A stretch of DNA of 41,468 bases from Roseomonas sp. KE2513. Lineage in GTDB: Bacteria > Pseudomonadota > Alphaproteobacteria > Acetobacterales > Acetobacteraceae. The translations under genes were made by a program, and so were the position numbers. Numbering within the stretch: position 1 is the first letter of the stretch; each line of letters starts with the position of its first letter. Below the pieces are notes generated by a model. It did no database searches. It saw only the letters and a program-made list of their open reading frames with translations, and was not told the origin of the DNA. Of the stretch, positions 1 through 8,111 are shown in pieces. Location of the stretch: positions 1 to 41,468 of the forward strand of contig NZ_RCVR01000041.1 in NCBI RefSeq assembly GCF_016107305.1, written 5' to 3'.

Positions 1-37
1 GGGAGCGCTGCTGGCCTAAACACTTAGGTATAGCGCT

Positions 38-90
38 CTGACGCACTGGAGGGCGCAATTCATGCAAACATTCCTTTAAACATTTGAGGG
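38..90 (+). promoter_or_regulatory. Promoter/operator of arsR copy A
   Basis: A -35-like CTGACG (38-43) and a -10-like CATGCA (61-66) are separated by 17 bp. The stretch just after (62-87) contains AAACATT twice and ends in CATTTGAG. The same arrangement, with better boxes, precedes the second arsR near 24.5 kb, so it is probably a conserved autoregulatory site. Operator function is inferred from this conservation and from the usual autoregulation of ArsR/SmtB repressors. The -10 box of this copy looks degraded. Confidence 0.5.
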
Positions 91-95
91 ACGTG

Positions 96-452
96 ATGGT
101 AGAGCCGTCGCTCTCCGACGAGGAGGCGCAGGAACTGGCCGAGGTGTTCCGTATGCTGGGGGACCCCAACCGCCTGCGAATCGCGGTGCTCTGCCTTGGC
201 GACCCGCTCTGCGTCGGCGATGTCGCCGAGCGGGTCGGGTTGTCGCACGCACTCGTTAGTCATCACCTGCGCGTCCTAAAGGCGGCGCGGTTCCTCACTG
301 CTCGCAAGCGCGGCAAGCAGGTTTTCTACGTAGCAGCCGGTGACAGGGTGCGCTGTGTAGTCCGTGACATGGTGGGGCATGTCGCCCAACCACGTGATGG
401 ACTTGGCATCGAGACGGGCGGCACTGAGGAGAACGAAGGCAATGGTCAGTGA
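96..452 (+). CDS. ArsR/SmtB-family metal-responsive repressor (copy A)
   Basis: A 118-residue winged-helix repressor. The motif FRMLGDPNRLRIA, the recognition-helix stretch VGLSHALVSHHLRVLK and the wing ARKRGKQVFY are all visible. ArsR/SmtB proteins repress metal-efflux genes and leave DNA when a metal ion binds. I chose ATG 96 because GAGGG lies just upstream and because the paralogue at 24137-24493 starts at the equivalent residue with the same length. A TTG at 84 is the alternative. The stop overlaps the start of the next gene (442), so the two were translationally coupled. The downstream metal ATPase is dead, so this repressor may now control only itself or act in trans. The C-terminal tail differs from copy B, and the metal specificity cannot be read from sequence. 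Confidence 0.88.
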   Translation: MVEPSLSDEEAQELAEVFRMLGDPNRLRIAVLCLGDPLCVGDVAERVGLSHALVSHHLRVLKAARFLTARKRGKQVFYVAAGDRVRCVVRDMVGHVAQPRDGLGIETGGTEENEGNGQ

Positions 453-679
453 TCGGCCGGCCCCGGGCGCTAGTGGAGAAGGGGTTGCTCGACCGCTCTG
501 CTTCCGTGTCGAGGGCCTTGCCGGCCTGGACGAGGTTCGAGCTTTAAGGGCCGCGGTGGGACCGTTGGTGGGTGGGGAGGAGAAGCTCTCCTTTGACACG
601 AAGGCCGGGCTTATGGCCGTTTTCGCGGGCACTGGGGTGACCGAGACGTTGGCCGCGGTGATGGCTGGCATCGGCATGC

Positions 680-688
680 GGGCGGAGC
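680..688. repeat. Target-site duplication, left copy
   Basis: GGGCGGAGC, repeated exactly at 2093-2101 on the other side of the IS256-family element. Joining the two flanks through one copy reads GMRAE then RLLDE in frame, which confirms the boundary. Confidence 0.85.
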
Positions 689-730
689 CGAGCTATGGCG
701 GAAAGTGGGTGATGGCACTGTGAGAAAGGC

Positions 731-785
731 GGCGTATCGAGGTGGGTGACAAGCCTGCCTGAAGCTCCCGAAGGAGCGATACGCC
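731..785 (+). promoter_or_regulatory. Nested hairpins hiding the transposase ribosome-binding site
   Basis: GGCGTATCG (731-739) pairs with CGATACGCC (777-785). Inside it, GCTCC (764-768) pairs with GGAGC (773-777) around a CGAA loop. The Shine-Dalgarno AAGGAG (771-776) therefore sits within the inner stem, immediately before ATG 789. IS elements commonly sequester the transposase RBS in read-through transcripts from outside promoters. That role here is an inference from the fold. Confidence 0.6.
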
Positions 786-788
786 GAG

Positions 789-2060
789 ATGAGCAATAGC
801 ATTGTTGTCCCTCTTCGTCAGCCAGAGACGGTCGAGGATCCGTTGACGGCGGTGTTGAGGAGTGGGGCCCGCCGGCTGCTGGCCCAGGCCATCGAAGCCG
901 AGGCGGAGGCCTTCCTGGCCGAGATGAAGGGCTTGCAGCTGCCGGATGGGCGCGAGCGCCTGGTGCGGCACGGGCATGGCCCGGAGAGGTCAGTGCAGAC
1001 CGGGATTGGCCCGGTGCCGGTGCAGCGGGTCAAGCTGCGCGACCGCGGCGCCGACGAGGTGGCAGGTGGCGAGCGGATCCGCTTCACCTCGGCGCTTCTG
1101 CCGCGCTGGGCGCGGCGGACGCGGAGCCTGGATGCCCTGCTGCCGATCCTCTACCTGCGTGGGGTCTCGATGGGCGACTTCCAGGAGGCGCTCGGGGCCT
1201 TGCTGGGCAAGGAGGCGCCGAACCTCTCGCCCTCGGTGATCGGGCGGCTGCGGGACGAGTGGGGGGTGGACTATGCGCGCTGGCAGCGGCGCGACCTATC
1301 GGCCCGGCAGTACGTGTATGTCTGGGCCGACGGCGTCTACCTGCAGGCGCGCATGGAGCCGCAGGCCGAATGCATGCTGGTGCTGATCGGCGCCACGCCG
1401 GAGGGCAAGAAGGAGTTGCTCGGCTTCCAGGTCGGCCTGCGCGAGAGCGCGCAGAGCTGGCGGGAACTGCTGGTCGACCTCAAGGCCCGTGGCCTGGTGA
1501 TCGCACCCGAACTGGCCACCGGCGATGGCGGGCTCGGCTTCTGGAAGGCGCTGGAGGAGGTCTGCCCGGCCACCCGGCATCAGCGGTGCTGGGTGCACAA
1601 GGCCGCTAACGTGTTGGATAAGCTGCCCCGATCCGTCCAGCCGGCGGCCAAGGCCGACCTGCGCGAGGTCTGGCAGGCGCCGGACCGCGATATGGCCGAG
1701 GCGGCGATCGCGACCTTCGCCGGGAAGTACAGGGCCAAGTACGAGAAGGCGGCCACCTGCCTGCTGAAGGACCGCAACGCCCTGCTGACCTTCTACGACT
1801 TTCCCGCCGAGCACTGGGACCATCTGCGCACCTCGAACCCGATCGAGAGCGTGTTCGCCACCGTCCGGCACCGGACGGTGCGCACCAAAGGCGCGCTGTC
1901 GCAGGACACCTCCCGCCTCATGGTGTTCAAGCTCGTCATGGCAGCTGCCAAGACCTGGCGCCGGCTGAAGGGCGAGAACCAGTTGCCCAAGCTCATCCAA
2001 GGCGTCACATTCCACAACGGCGTCGAGGTCACCAACACGCCGGCACAGAACGCCGCCTGA
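789..2060 (+). CDS. IS256-family (mutator-type) transposase
   Basis: 423 residues, full length for the family. The DDE core is visible: the first Asp in YVWADGVYL, the second in ATGDGGLGFWKAL, and the Glu in SNPIESVFATVR. The typical RCWVHKAANVLDKLP stretch between them is also present. No frameshift or stop is seen, so it should be active if expressed. The ATG at 789 is preceded by AAGGAG, which is held in a hairpin. It lies inside the metal-ATPase pseudogene and shares its orientation. Confidence 0.95.
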   Translation: MSNSIVVPLRQPETVEDPLTAVLRSGARRLLAQAIEAEAEAFLAEMKGLQLPDGRERLVRHGHGPERSVQTGIGPVPVQRVKLRDRGADEVAGGERIRFTSALLPRWARRTRSLDALLPILYLRGVSMGDFQEALGALLGKEAPNLSPSVIGRLRDEWGVDYARWQRRDLSARQYVYVWADGVYLQARMEPQAECMLVLIGATPEGKKELLGFQVGLRESAQSWRELLVDLKARGLVIAPELATGDGGLGFWKALEEVCPATRHQRCWVHKAANVLDKLPRSVQPAAKADLREVWQAPDRDMAEAAIATFAGKYRAKYEKAATCLLKDRNALLTFYDFPAEHWDHLRTSNPIESVFATVRHRTVRTKGALSQDTSRLMVFKLVMAAAKTWRRLKGENQLPKLIQGVTFHNGVEVTNTPAQNAA

Positions 2061-2092
2061 TCACGGCGTCACCCAAATTCCAGCGTAGCTCC

Positions 2093-2101
2093 GGGCGGAG
2101 C
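2093..2101. repeat. Target-site duplication, right copy
   Basis: GGGCGGAGC, identical to 680-688. It marks the right boundary of the IS256-family element. Confidence 0.85.
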
Positions 2102-3514
2102 GGCTGCTCGACGAGTTTGTCATCCGCACCGAAGCGCGGTTCGCAGCGTCCGCGGGGCCGCTGGTTTTCGCCGTGCTCGGGCTCGTTAGCGAGAACGAGG
2201 TCAGGGTGTTGCGGCAGATGGTGGGCCCGCTGGTCGGCGGCGGCGATCGGGTGTTCTTCGACATTGCGAAAGGCATTATGACAATCGCACCGGCATATGC
2301 CGTTCCAACGTCCGCGGTCGTTGAGGCTGTGGCGAGGATCGGGATGCGTGCGATGGCGCGGGTCGGCACTCCCGGATCGCCGGCGCTGCTCCTGCGGGTT
2401 CGAGGGCTCGGTGGAAAGAACGAGGTCGCGCTCCTCGAGCGCGTCATCGGTCCGCTAGCGGATGGCACTCACGCGCTTGCCTTCGATATCGGACACGGCG
2501 CGATGACCGTCGCTCCGCGTCCTGGCAGGCCCCTGCCGGTTGAAGCGATCCAGGAAGCGGTTGCGCTCACCGGCATGCACGCCGAGCCGTGGTCAGCGGC
2601 GGTCGAGCCTGCGGTCCCTGGTGCGTGCGGCATGGCTTGGCGCGGTAACGTCGCCGTGGCCACCGCCCCGCCGCAGCCGACGCACGTGTCCGACGCTGCG
2701 GTCTTTAAGGTTCACGGCCTGGGCTGCGGCAGCACCAGCGCCCGCACCGGCATGTGCACCGAACTCTGGCAGAAAGGGAAGCAAACTGCGGCCAGTGCCG
2801 CAGAGGATCGGCGTCGGCGCGTTCAGACCTGGCTGACAGCCGCAAGCGTCATCTTTATCGTCGTCGCCGTTACATTGCACGCTTGGCTGGGCGGTGGTTT
2901 CGTCGCGGCACTCGGTGCTGAAGAGGCGGCCGGTGGCACACCGCTGCCGGCGATCCTGACCTATGCTATCGCCATTGCCTGCGCCGTGCGCTACGCGGCG
3001 CCGGAAGCTTGGCTTTCGGTCCGTCACCTGCAACCCGATATGAACCTTCTTGCGGTCGTAACGGTCGCTGGCGCAGTTGGCATCGGTGAGTGGCTCGGGG
3101 CGGCCACCATCGCCTTCATCTTCGCCCTAGCCTCTTCGCACTCGAACCGTGGCGTCGTGACCGGGTCCGGCGGGCCGTGGCCCGCCTGATGGAGTTCGCC
3201 CCGCGGACGGCTCGGGTCCTGCTGCCCGACGGCACCGAGCGCGAGGTGCTGGCGGCCGACGTGGCAGCGGTTAGTGGCCTCGTGGCGCGCTATGGCGCCA
3301 TAGCGATCGTGGGCGACGTTGTGAATGGCGCGCTCATCTCGGCGTGGCGATGTGGGCGATCGGCAGCGACGTGGCGACCGAAACGGCGGATGCCGTACTG
3401 ATGCCCGACGACATCGCCAAGCTGCCCTGCCCGGTGCGGCACTCCAGCATCAAGCTCGCGGTCACGCGGACGTCCGCTGGCCTACGAAACTCCGCGCTTG
3501 CGGGCAGGGAGTGA

Positions 3515-4336
3515 ATGTATGGCGGTGGATGCGACGGACTGGGTGCTTGCCGCGTGCTGGGCGCCGTCGAGGGAGAGACCGAAGTCCTGCCGGTTTCTTC
3601 GACCGACCACCTGATCCTGCTGGTGGACCTACTGGGCTTCCGCGCGCCGCCTGGCCGCGTCTTCGAGGTAGCCATCCAGCTCGGCACCATCCTGGCGATC
3701 CGCTGGGCGTATCAGACGCGGCTGTTCGGTGTCGCTGCGGGCCTCGGGCGCGATTCCGTGGCGCGGCGGTTTGCCACCGCGGTTGTCCTCGCCTTTCTCC
3801 CGGCGGCCGCCATCGGTGCCTTAACCCACAGCACCATCAAGACGGTCCTGTTCTTTCCCTGGGTCGTCGTCATTGCGCTGATAGCAGGATGGCTCGCCAT
3901 CCTCGCCGTCGAGCGGACCGAGCCACAGTTCCAGGTGCACGAGGCGGAGGCCATCGGACCCGGCAGGGCCCTGGCCATTGGTGCCTTTCAGGTGTTGGCC
4001 ATGGTCCCGGGCGTCTCTCGCTCGGGTGCGACTATCCTCGGCGCGATGCTGCTGCGAGTTGATCGTCTGGTGGCCGCCGAGCTCTCCTTCTTCCTTGCGA
4101 TCCCGACGATGTTCGGCGCCATGGCCTTCGACCTGTACAAGAACCGGGCCGCGCTTGACGCCGAGAGTGGCGCGCTGGTGGCTATCGGCTTCGCCGCGGC
4201 GTTCGTGACCGCGCTCCTCGTCGTGCGACGGCTCGTAGCCTTTGTCGGGCGGCACGGCTTCGCGCCTTTCGCTTGGTACCGCATCGTGCTCGGCGCCGCG
4301 ATGCTCGTCGTCCTCATCTGGACCGGGACAGCCTGA
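3515..4336 (+). CDS. uppP: Undecaprenyl-diphosphatase UppP paralogue, probably decaying (copy A)
   Basis: An integral membrane enzyme of the BacA/UppP family, which recycles undecaprenyl pyrophosphate for cell-wall synthesis. PGVSRSGAT and the helical pattern are intact. Compared with copy B (22686-23513) the N-terminus is shifted. ATG 3519 gives MAVDATDWVLAA, which matches copy B, but a one-base loss near 3554 puts it out of frame with the rest. Only a start at 3515 reads through, giving an unrelated first ~14 residues. The otherwise invariant EGVTEFLPVSSTGHL reads EGETEVLPVSSTDHL here, so a catalytic-loop Gly is now Asp. These changes suggest loss of function. It sits directly behind the dead ATPase, as copy B does. 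Confidence 0.7.
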   Translation: MYGGGCDGLGACRVLGAVEGETEVLPVSSTDHLILLVDLLGFRAPPGRVFEVAIQLGTILAIRWAYQTRLFGVAAGLGRDSVARRFATAVVLAFLPAAAIGALTHSTIKTVLFFPWVVVIALIAGWLAILAVERTEPQFQVHEAEAIGPGRALAIGAFQVLAMVPGVSRSGATILGAMLLRVDRLVAAELSFFLAIPTMFGAMAFDLYKNRAALDAESGALVAIGFAAAFVTALLVVRRLVAFVGRHGFAPFAWYRIVLGAAMLVVLIWTGTA

Positions 4337-4656
4337 GTGGAGACGACGGATGCAACTGGGCTGACCGTGCGAAGCATGCTGGCAGCGAGCGGCGCGGAGC
4401 CCCTTTGTGTGCCGTGGTACAGGGGACGTGGCCGGGGCACGGCCGTGGGCATTGGCTGGCAGCATGACTTGGCACCTGCGCGGGGCAAGGATCTCGCGCG
4501 GGGCCACCGGCGGCTGGCCTGCTCACTCGGCTTGCGACGTCGTCACGCCAAGCATGCTTGGCGCGCTCGGTCTCGCCATCGCAACGCTTGTCCCTTTCGT
4601 CGCTATCCGCTTCCTAGATCCGGTGAGGACTCCGTCACGACAGCTTGGAGACCAAA
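4337..4656 (+). other. Intergenic stretch with possible membrane-protein scrap
   Basis: Between UppP-A and the mgtC-like gene I find no convincing gene. A short hydrophobic stretch beginning MLGALGLAIATLVPFVAIRF (from about 4552) could be the tail of a lost membrane protein, but I cannot assign it to a family. Confidence 0.3.
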
Positions 4657-5136
4657 ATGAACAGCATCTACGGCGTATGGGGCGACGTCCCCGCTCATCT
4701 CGTTCGCCTCGCCATCGCTTTCGCACTGGCTCTACCGGTCGGCTGGGACCGTGAGAAGGAGGCGCGCAGCGTCGGCATCCGCACCTTTCCCCTCATCGCG
4801 GTGGCAGCCTGTGGCGTTGTCCTGCTCGGCATCGAAGTGCTCGGAGAGAAGTCAGCTGACCAGGCACGCATCATTCAAGGCCTGATAACCGCTGTCGGTT
4901 TCTTGGGTGGCAGCGTGATCCTGAAGCAGGGCGGCGCGGCATATGGCACTGCAACGGCGGCCAGCATCTGGAATGTCGGTGTTGTCGGCGCTGCCGTGGG
5001 TTCCGGGTACTACGATATTGGCTTCGTGCTTGCAGCCATCAACTTTCTCGCACTGCGGCTCCTAACGCCCCTCAAGGAGAGCGTAAATCGAGACCTGCCG
5101 AAGCCAGCCTCTCCGACCCCCGGCACCGCTGAGTGA
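4657..5136 (+). CDS. MgtC/SapB-family membrane protein
   Basis: 159 residues with about four hydrophobic helices and the family hallmarks ALPVGWDREKEARSVGIRTFPL, IIQGLITAVGFLGGSVILK and TATAASIWNVG. MgtC/SapB proteins are inner-membrane factors linked to magnesium limitation and acid tolerance. Their molecular activity is not settled, and MgtC inhibits the F-ATPase in Salmonella. ATG 4657 follows GGAG at 4647-4650 with good spacing, which favours it over ATG 4645. It is the only intact one of three MgtC-like sequences here (the others are at ~5584-5926 and ~8112-8365). A likely terminator follows at 5209. Confidence 0.85.
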   Translation: MNSIYGVWGDVPAHLVRLAIAFALALPVGWDREKEARSVGIRTFPLIAVAACGVVLLGIEVLGEKSADQARIIQGLITAVGFLGGSVILKQGGAAYGTATAASIWNVGVVGAAVGSGYYDIGFVLAAINFLALRLLTPLKESVNRDLPKPASPTPGTAE

Positions 5137-5208
5137 CCCAGAAGTTGCAGAGGTGACGCTCGCGTTCACCCGCACTGGCGCCCGTCTGAAGCTGTGTTTG
5201 ACCTCAAA

Positions 5209-5232
5209 CCCGGAAACTGGTCCGGGCTTTTT
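5209..5232 (+). terminator. Rho-independent terminator
   Basis: CCCGGA (5209-5214) and TCCGGG (5221-5226) form a 6-bp stem with a 6-nt loop, followed by CTTTTT. It lies 73 bp past the stop of the mgtC-like gene and is a plausible end for that transcript. Confidence 0.65.
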
Positions 5233-5276
5233 GAGAGTATTCCGCCAGGGATGTTGACCTGACGGAGGACGGTTCT

Positions 5277-5438
5277 TTGTGGAAGAGCCACTACACTGAG
5301 GAGCAGATTTCCTCTGCGTTGAAGCAGGCGGAGCTGGGCACACCGGTGGCAGAGGTCTGCCCAAGATGGGTCTCGGAGGCGCCCTTCTTCCGGTGGAAGC
5401 AGAAGTACGGCGGTCTGGGCCCGTCCGAGCCTTTCGCC
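5277..5438 (+). mobile_element. IS3-family OrfA remnant
   Basis: The translation from about 5277 reads KSHYTEEQISSALKQAELG, later VSEAPFFRWKQKYGGL. This is the helix-turn-helix N-terminus of IS3-family OrfA (typically YTEEQI...SEATFYRWK.KYGG). Reading ends shortly after, and no OrfB or second end is present, so it is a scrap left by an old insertion between MgtC copies. Confidence 0.75.
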
Positions 5439-5583
5439 GCCGCTGCTGCGGCGTAGGTGGGGCGTTGACGGCATGCGGCGATGTCGCCCGGGCATTCGGC
5501 CGGGGACATTCCAGGCGCCCGGATGATGCCCGCGAGCGGGATGACAGCCGAGCGATGCGACTGCAGTACATCACTAAGGGCCG

Positions 5584-5926
5584 ACGTGCTCTCCCATTTC
5601 GCAGACTTGGCCATCGCCTATGCGCTGTCGTTCCCGCTGGTCGCAGTCGCGGGCTGCGGGTGCGTGCTCGTGGCCATTTGGGTGGCTGGGGACGAGCTCC
5701 GATCCGCAGGCGCGCCCTGCAGGGCCTGATCACCGCCATTGGCTTCATCGCCGGTGGCGCCGTGTTCAAGGGTGCGAACGCGGTGACGGTACGGCGATCG
5801 CCGCCAGCCTGTGGGCCACTGAGATGATCGGCACGGCGTCGGCTACGGCTTCTTCGACATCGCCGCGATACTAAGCGCAATCACCTACCTGACCTTGCGC
5901 TTGCTCTCTCCGCTCAAGGCCGGGAT
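5584..5926 (+). pseudogene. MgtC/SapB-like pseudogene (second copy)
   Basis: Pieces of an MgtC protein appear in successive frames: LSHFADLAIAYALSFPL, then GLITAIGFIAGGAVFKGAN, then [13 protein letters not shown], then [15 protein letters not shown]. They match the order of the intact paralogue at 4657-5136, but at least three frame changes separate them and the GWDREKE region is missing. Confidence 0.75.
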
Positions 5927-6068
5927 CGGGGCAAATGCGGAGGCGGCCCCGCGCCCGGGCGTGCGCGGCGCGCCGGGTGGTGCACCGGTCCGGAGCCGGC
6001 CGGCGCCCCGAGTGGTGGGGACCCCTAGTGCCAGGCGGAGGAGAGACAACGGGGTTCCGCGGCATTAT

Positions 6069-6542
6069 ATGACGCCCTCATGGACACCCCTGCCTTTCGG
6101 CACCGTGGCCGGGCTTCGCGCCGAAGCCACCGCCTTGGACCCTGCCGCGTGCGGGCGCCTGCTGAACGCGCTCCGCTTCAACGACCGCGGCCTAATGCCC
6201 GTTATCGCGCAGCAGCACGACACCGGCGAGGTGCTGATGCTCGCCTGGATGAGCCGCGAGGCGGTGGCGGAGACGCTGGCCACCGGCTGCGTCACTTACT
6301 TCTCCCGCAGCCGCAGCGCGCTCTGGCGTAAGGGCGAGACTTCCGGGCAGGTGCAGCGCCTAGTGGAGCTGCGCCTCGACTGCGACGGCGACACGCTGCT
6401 GGCGCTGGTGGACCAGACCGGCGTTGCTTGCCACACCGGGCGGCGAAACTGCTTCTTCCGAGCGCTGCGCGGCGGCGAACTGGTTCCGATCAGCGGGCCG
6501 CGGACGACAAGCGAGCCCGCCCGCCGCTGCAGGCCGGTGTAG
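6069..6542 (+). CDS. hisI: Phosphoribosyl-AMP cyclohydrolase (HisI)
   Basis: 157 residues. Catalyses the third step of histidine synthesis, opening the adenine ring of phosphoribosyl-AMP. The active-site block is complete: [13 protein letters not shown] with the Mg-binding acidic residues, and the three zinc-ligand cysteines in DCDGD, VACHTG and [20 protein letters not shown] and [14 protein letters not shown] are family-typical. I chose ATG 6069 because the reading frame upstream is MgtC debris. No other his genes are nearby, so this is probably an accessory paralogue. HisI paralogues are known in metal- or zinc-related clusters, which fits this neighbourhood, but the regulation is not visible. 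Confidence 0.9.
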   Translation: MTPSWTPLPFGTVAGLRAEATALDPAACGRLLNALRFNDRGLMPVIAQQHDTGEVLMLAWMSREAVAETLATGCVTYFSRSRSALWRKGETSGQVQRLVELRLDCDGDTLLALVDQTGVACHTGRRNCFFRALRGGELVPISGPRTTSEPARRCRPV

Positions 6543-6661
6543 CGCGCAAGACGTCAGGGCGCTGGCCGCCGGCACTCCGCCTGTGCGTCGGTCGGCCGAG
6601 AACTGCGGGGGCGGCAGGAGAACGCCCCGAATTGTGCCCGGATGGCAGTGATCCGGGGCCG

Positions 6662-6949
6662 TCAGTCGTCTTCGCGCCGCCACAGCTCCCGCAGGTCGTC
6701 AGCGGCCAACCTGAGATCGTACTGCCGCCCATCGGCGGTCCGGGCGTCGTCCACCTCCCAGGCGCGGCTGCCGTCCTCGCGCTCAATCTCGCCCCAGCGA
6801 ACAAAGCCCATGTTGCGCAGCGCGGTTTCGATCTTAACGCGTTCCTCCGGCGAAGGTCGGTCTTCGACGGCCAGCGGCGCGGCGGCAGGGACGACGAGCG
6901 TGGCGACTAGGATCCAGCCGCTGGCGAGGGCGGCGAGGCGCATGCGCAT
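6662..6949 (-). CDS. Small secreted PepSY-like protein
   Basis: 95 residues. A signal peptide (residues 1 to ~25, ending PAAAPLAVE) precedes one compact domain with ERVKIETALRNMGFVRWGEI and DGRQYDLRLAADDLREL. The pattern resembles small periplasmic PepSY-type domains, but I assign this only by fold-like pattern. A truncated paralogue lies at 14361-14552, sharing FVHWGEIERED, next to a MerR regulator and a peroxiredoxin. Its upstream region shares a 12-bp word with the peroxiredoxin promoter. Function unknown. Confidence 0.7.
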   Translation of the reverse strand: MRMRLAALASGWILVATLVVPAAAPLAVEDRPSPEERVKIETALRNMGFVRWGEIEREDGSRAWEVDDARTADGRQYDLRLAADDLRELWRREDD

Positions 6950-7003
6950 CAGTGTTTCCTTTCGAGACCAACAAGATTGACAAACAATCTAACAGCTGTT
7001 TTC

Positions 7004-7015
7004 ATGTTTTTGCAA
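7004..7015 (-). promoter_or_regulatory. Shared upstream word TTGCAAAAACAT
   Basis: Read on the minus strand, TTGCAAAAACAT lies 55 bp upstream of the PepSY-like gene start (6949). The identical 12-mer lies upstream of the peroxiredoxin gene (15328-15339, minus strand). Both sit in relatively AT-rich promoter regions. A common regulator is a guess. Confidence 0.4.
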
Positions 7016-7068
7016 CTGGAGTGGCCTTTCAGGCCGATCGCCCGTGATCTCCGTTCCCAGAGGCTTTC

Positions 7069-8070
7069 ATGAGTGATCGGACATTTGGGTGCCCCGCGCC
7101 GAGCACCGGCGTCCCCCCGCTCCTCCGACCCAGGCGCGCGCTGGTCCTCGTCAATGCCCGCAGCAGGAGCGGGGGGCAGACGCCTGCCGTCGAGCGGGCG
7201 CTCGCGGCCCTGGCACGTGCGGGCACGGCGTGCCTCCACGAGGCCTGCGCCTCCAGCGAGGAGCTCGCGCCGCTGATCCGCCGCCACGCGGCGGAGGGCG
7301 CGGTGGACGCGGTCGTGATCGGCGGCGGGGACGGCACGCTGAATGCGGCGGCCCCGGCGCTGCTGGATACCGGCCTGCCGCTCGGCATCCTACCGCTCGG
7401 CACCGCCAACGACCTCGCCCGCACCCTCGGGCTGCCGTTGGACCCGGCGGCGGCGGCCCAGGTGATCGCGGCGGGCCGGACGCGCCGGATCGACCTCGGC
7501 CTCGTGAACGGCCATCCCTTCTTCAACATCGCCAGCATCGGGTTGAGCGTCGCGGTCACCGGCGAACTCACAGCCGCGCGCAAGCGCCGCTGGGGCCGGC
7601 TGGCCTACGTCGTCGCCGCCGTTCAGGCGCTCGCCCGGGCGCGGCCCTTCTCGGCCGTCATCGCGCGCGACGGCTCGCCGCCGGAGCGGGTGCGCACAGT
7701 GCAGATCGCCGTTGGCAACGGACGCTACTACGGCGGCGGCATGGCGGTCTGGGAGGGCGCGCGCATCGACGACGGCTGCCTCGACCTCTACAGCCTCGAG
7801 GTCGAGGGGCTGTGGCGCCTCGTTCTCATGGCGCTCGCCCTGCGTGCGGGGCGGCAGCATCGGTGGCGCGGCGTCCGCACCTCCTGCGGTGGCGCGCTCG
7901 AGGTGCGGACCCGGCGTCCCCGGCGGGTCAGCGCCGACGGCGAGATCGTGGCCACGACGCCGGCGCACTTCGCCCTGCTTCCGGGTGCCGTACAGGTGTT
8001 CGCGCCCGCCCCTACGGGCGACGCGGCGCAGCCCGATCTGGCGACCGGCGGCCGAGGCGCTGCGACATGA
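7069..8070 (+). CDS. Diacylglycerol kinase-like lipid kinase (YegS/DgkB type)
   Basis: 333 residues. The DAGK catalytic signature VIGGGDGTLN (~residue 83) and LPLGTANDLARTLGLP are intact, followed by the DLGLVNGHPFFNIASIG block and C-terminal SADGE. Members phosphorylate diacylglycerol or other lipids in the cytosol or at the inner membrane. The substrate here is unknown. ATG 7069 follows AGAGG. The gene is monocistronic, with the neighbouring PepSY gene divergent and MgtC debris behind it. Confidence 0.88.
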   Translation: MSDRTFGCPAPSTGVPPLLRPRRALVLVNARSRSGGQTPAVERALAALARAGTACLHEACASSEELAPLIRRHAAEGAVDAVVIGGGDGTLNAAAPALLDTGLPLGILPLGTANDLARTLGLPLDPAAAAQVIAAGRTRRIDLGLVNGHPFFNIASIGLSVAVTGELTAARKRRWGRLAYVVAAVQALARARPFSAVIARDGSPPERVRTVQIAVGNGRYYGGGMAVWEGARIDDGCLDLYSLEVEGLWRLVLMALALRAGRQHRWRGVRTSCGGALEVRTRRPRRVSADGEIVATTPAHFALLPGAVQVFAPAPTGDAAQPDLATGGRGAAT

Positions 8071-8111
8071 CGCTCGGCGTGCCGGCGTCCGCCTGGGCCG
8101 TGCCTGGATCA

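Larger units (their letters stand above)
689..2092 (+). mobile_element. Intact IS256-family insertion sequence
   Basis: About 1404 bp. The outer ends are imperfect inverted repeats sharing GAGCTA, GGAA and TGGGTGA in the same order (left from 690, right read backwards from 2091). They are flanked by a perfect 9-bp direct repeat GGGCGGAGC at 680-688 and 2093-2101, the size expected for IS256-family target duplications. The element carries one full-length transposase. Intact ends, duplication and transposase mean a relatively recent arrival in an already odd ATPase gene. Confidence 0.88.
442..3480 (+). pseudogene. Heavy-metal P-type ATPase, broken by IS and frameshifts
   Basis: Remnant of a Zn/Cd/Co-type P1B ATPase with a long N-terminus of HMA-like domains. 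Residues encoded at 442-679 form a first ferredoxin-like HMA unit without CxxC. After the IS, 2102 onward continues in frame with two more HMA-like units, of which only the last keeps a GLGC motif. Membrane helices follow, with the family-typical LQPDMNLLAVV. A frameshift near 3130-3145 moves the reading to LMEFAPRTARVLLPDG. The whole phosphorylation domain (DKTGT) is missing. A scrambled hinge and the stretch [10 protein letters not shown] close the remnant at about 3430. Removing the IS and one copy of its 9-bp duplication restores an unbroken frame, so IS entry was separate from the frameshift and deletion. A functional pump is impossible. Confidence 0.85.
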
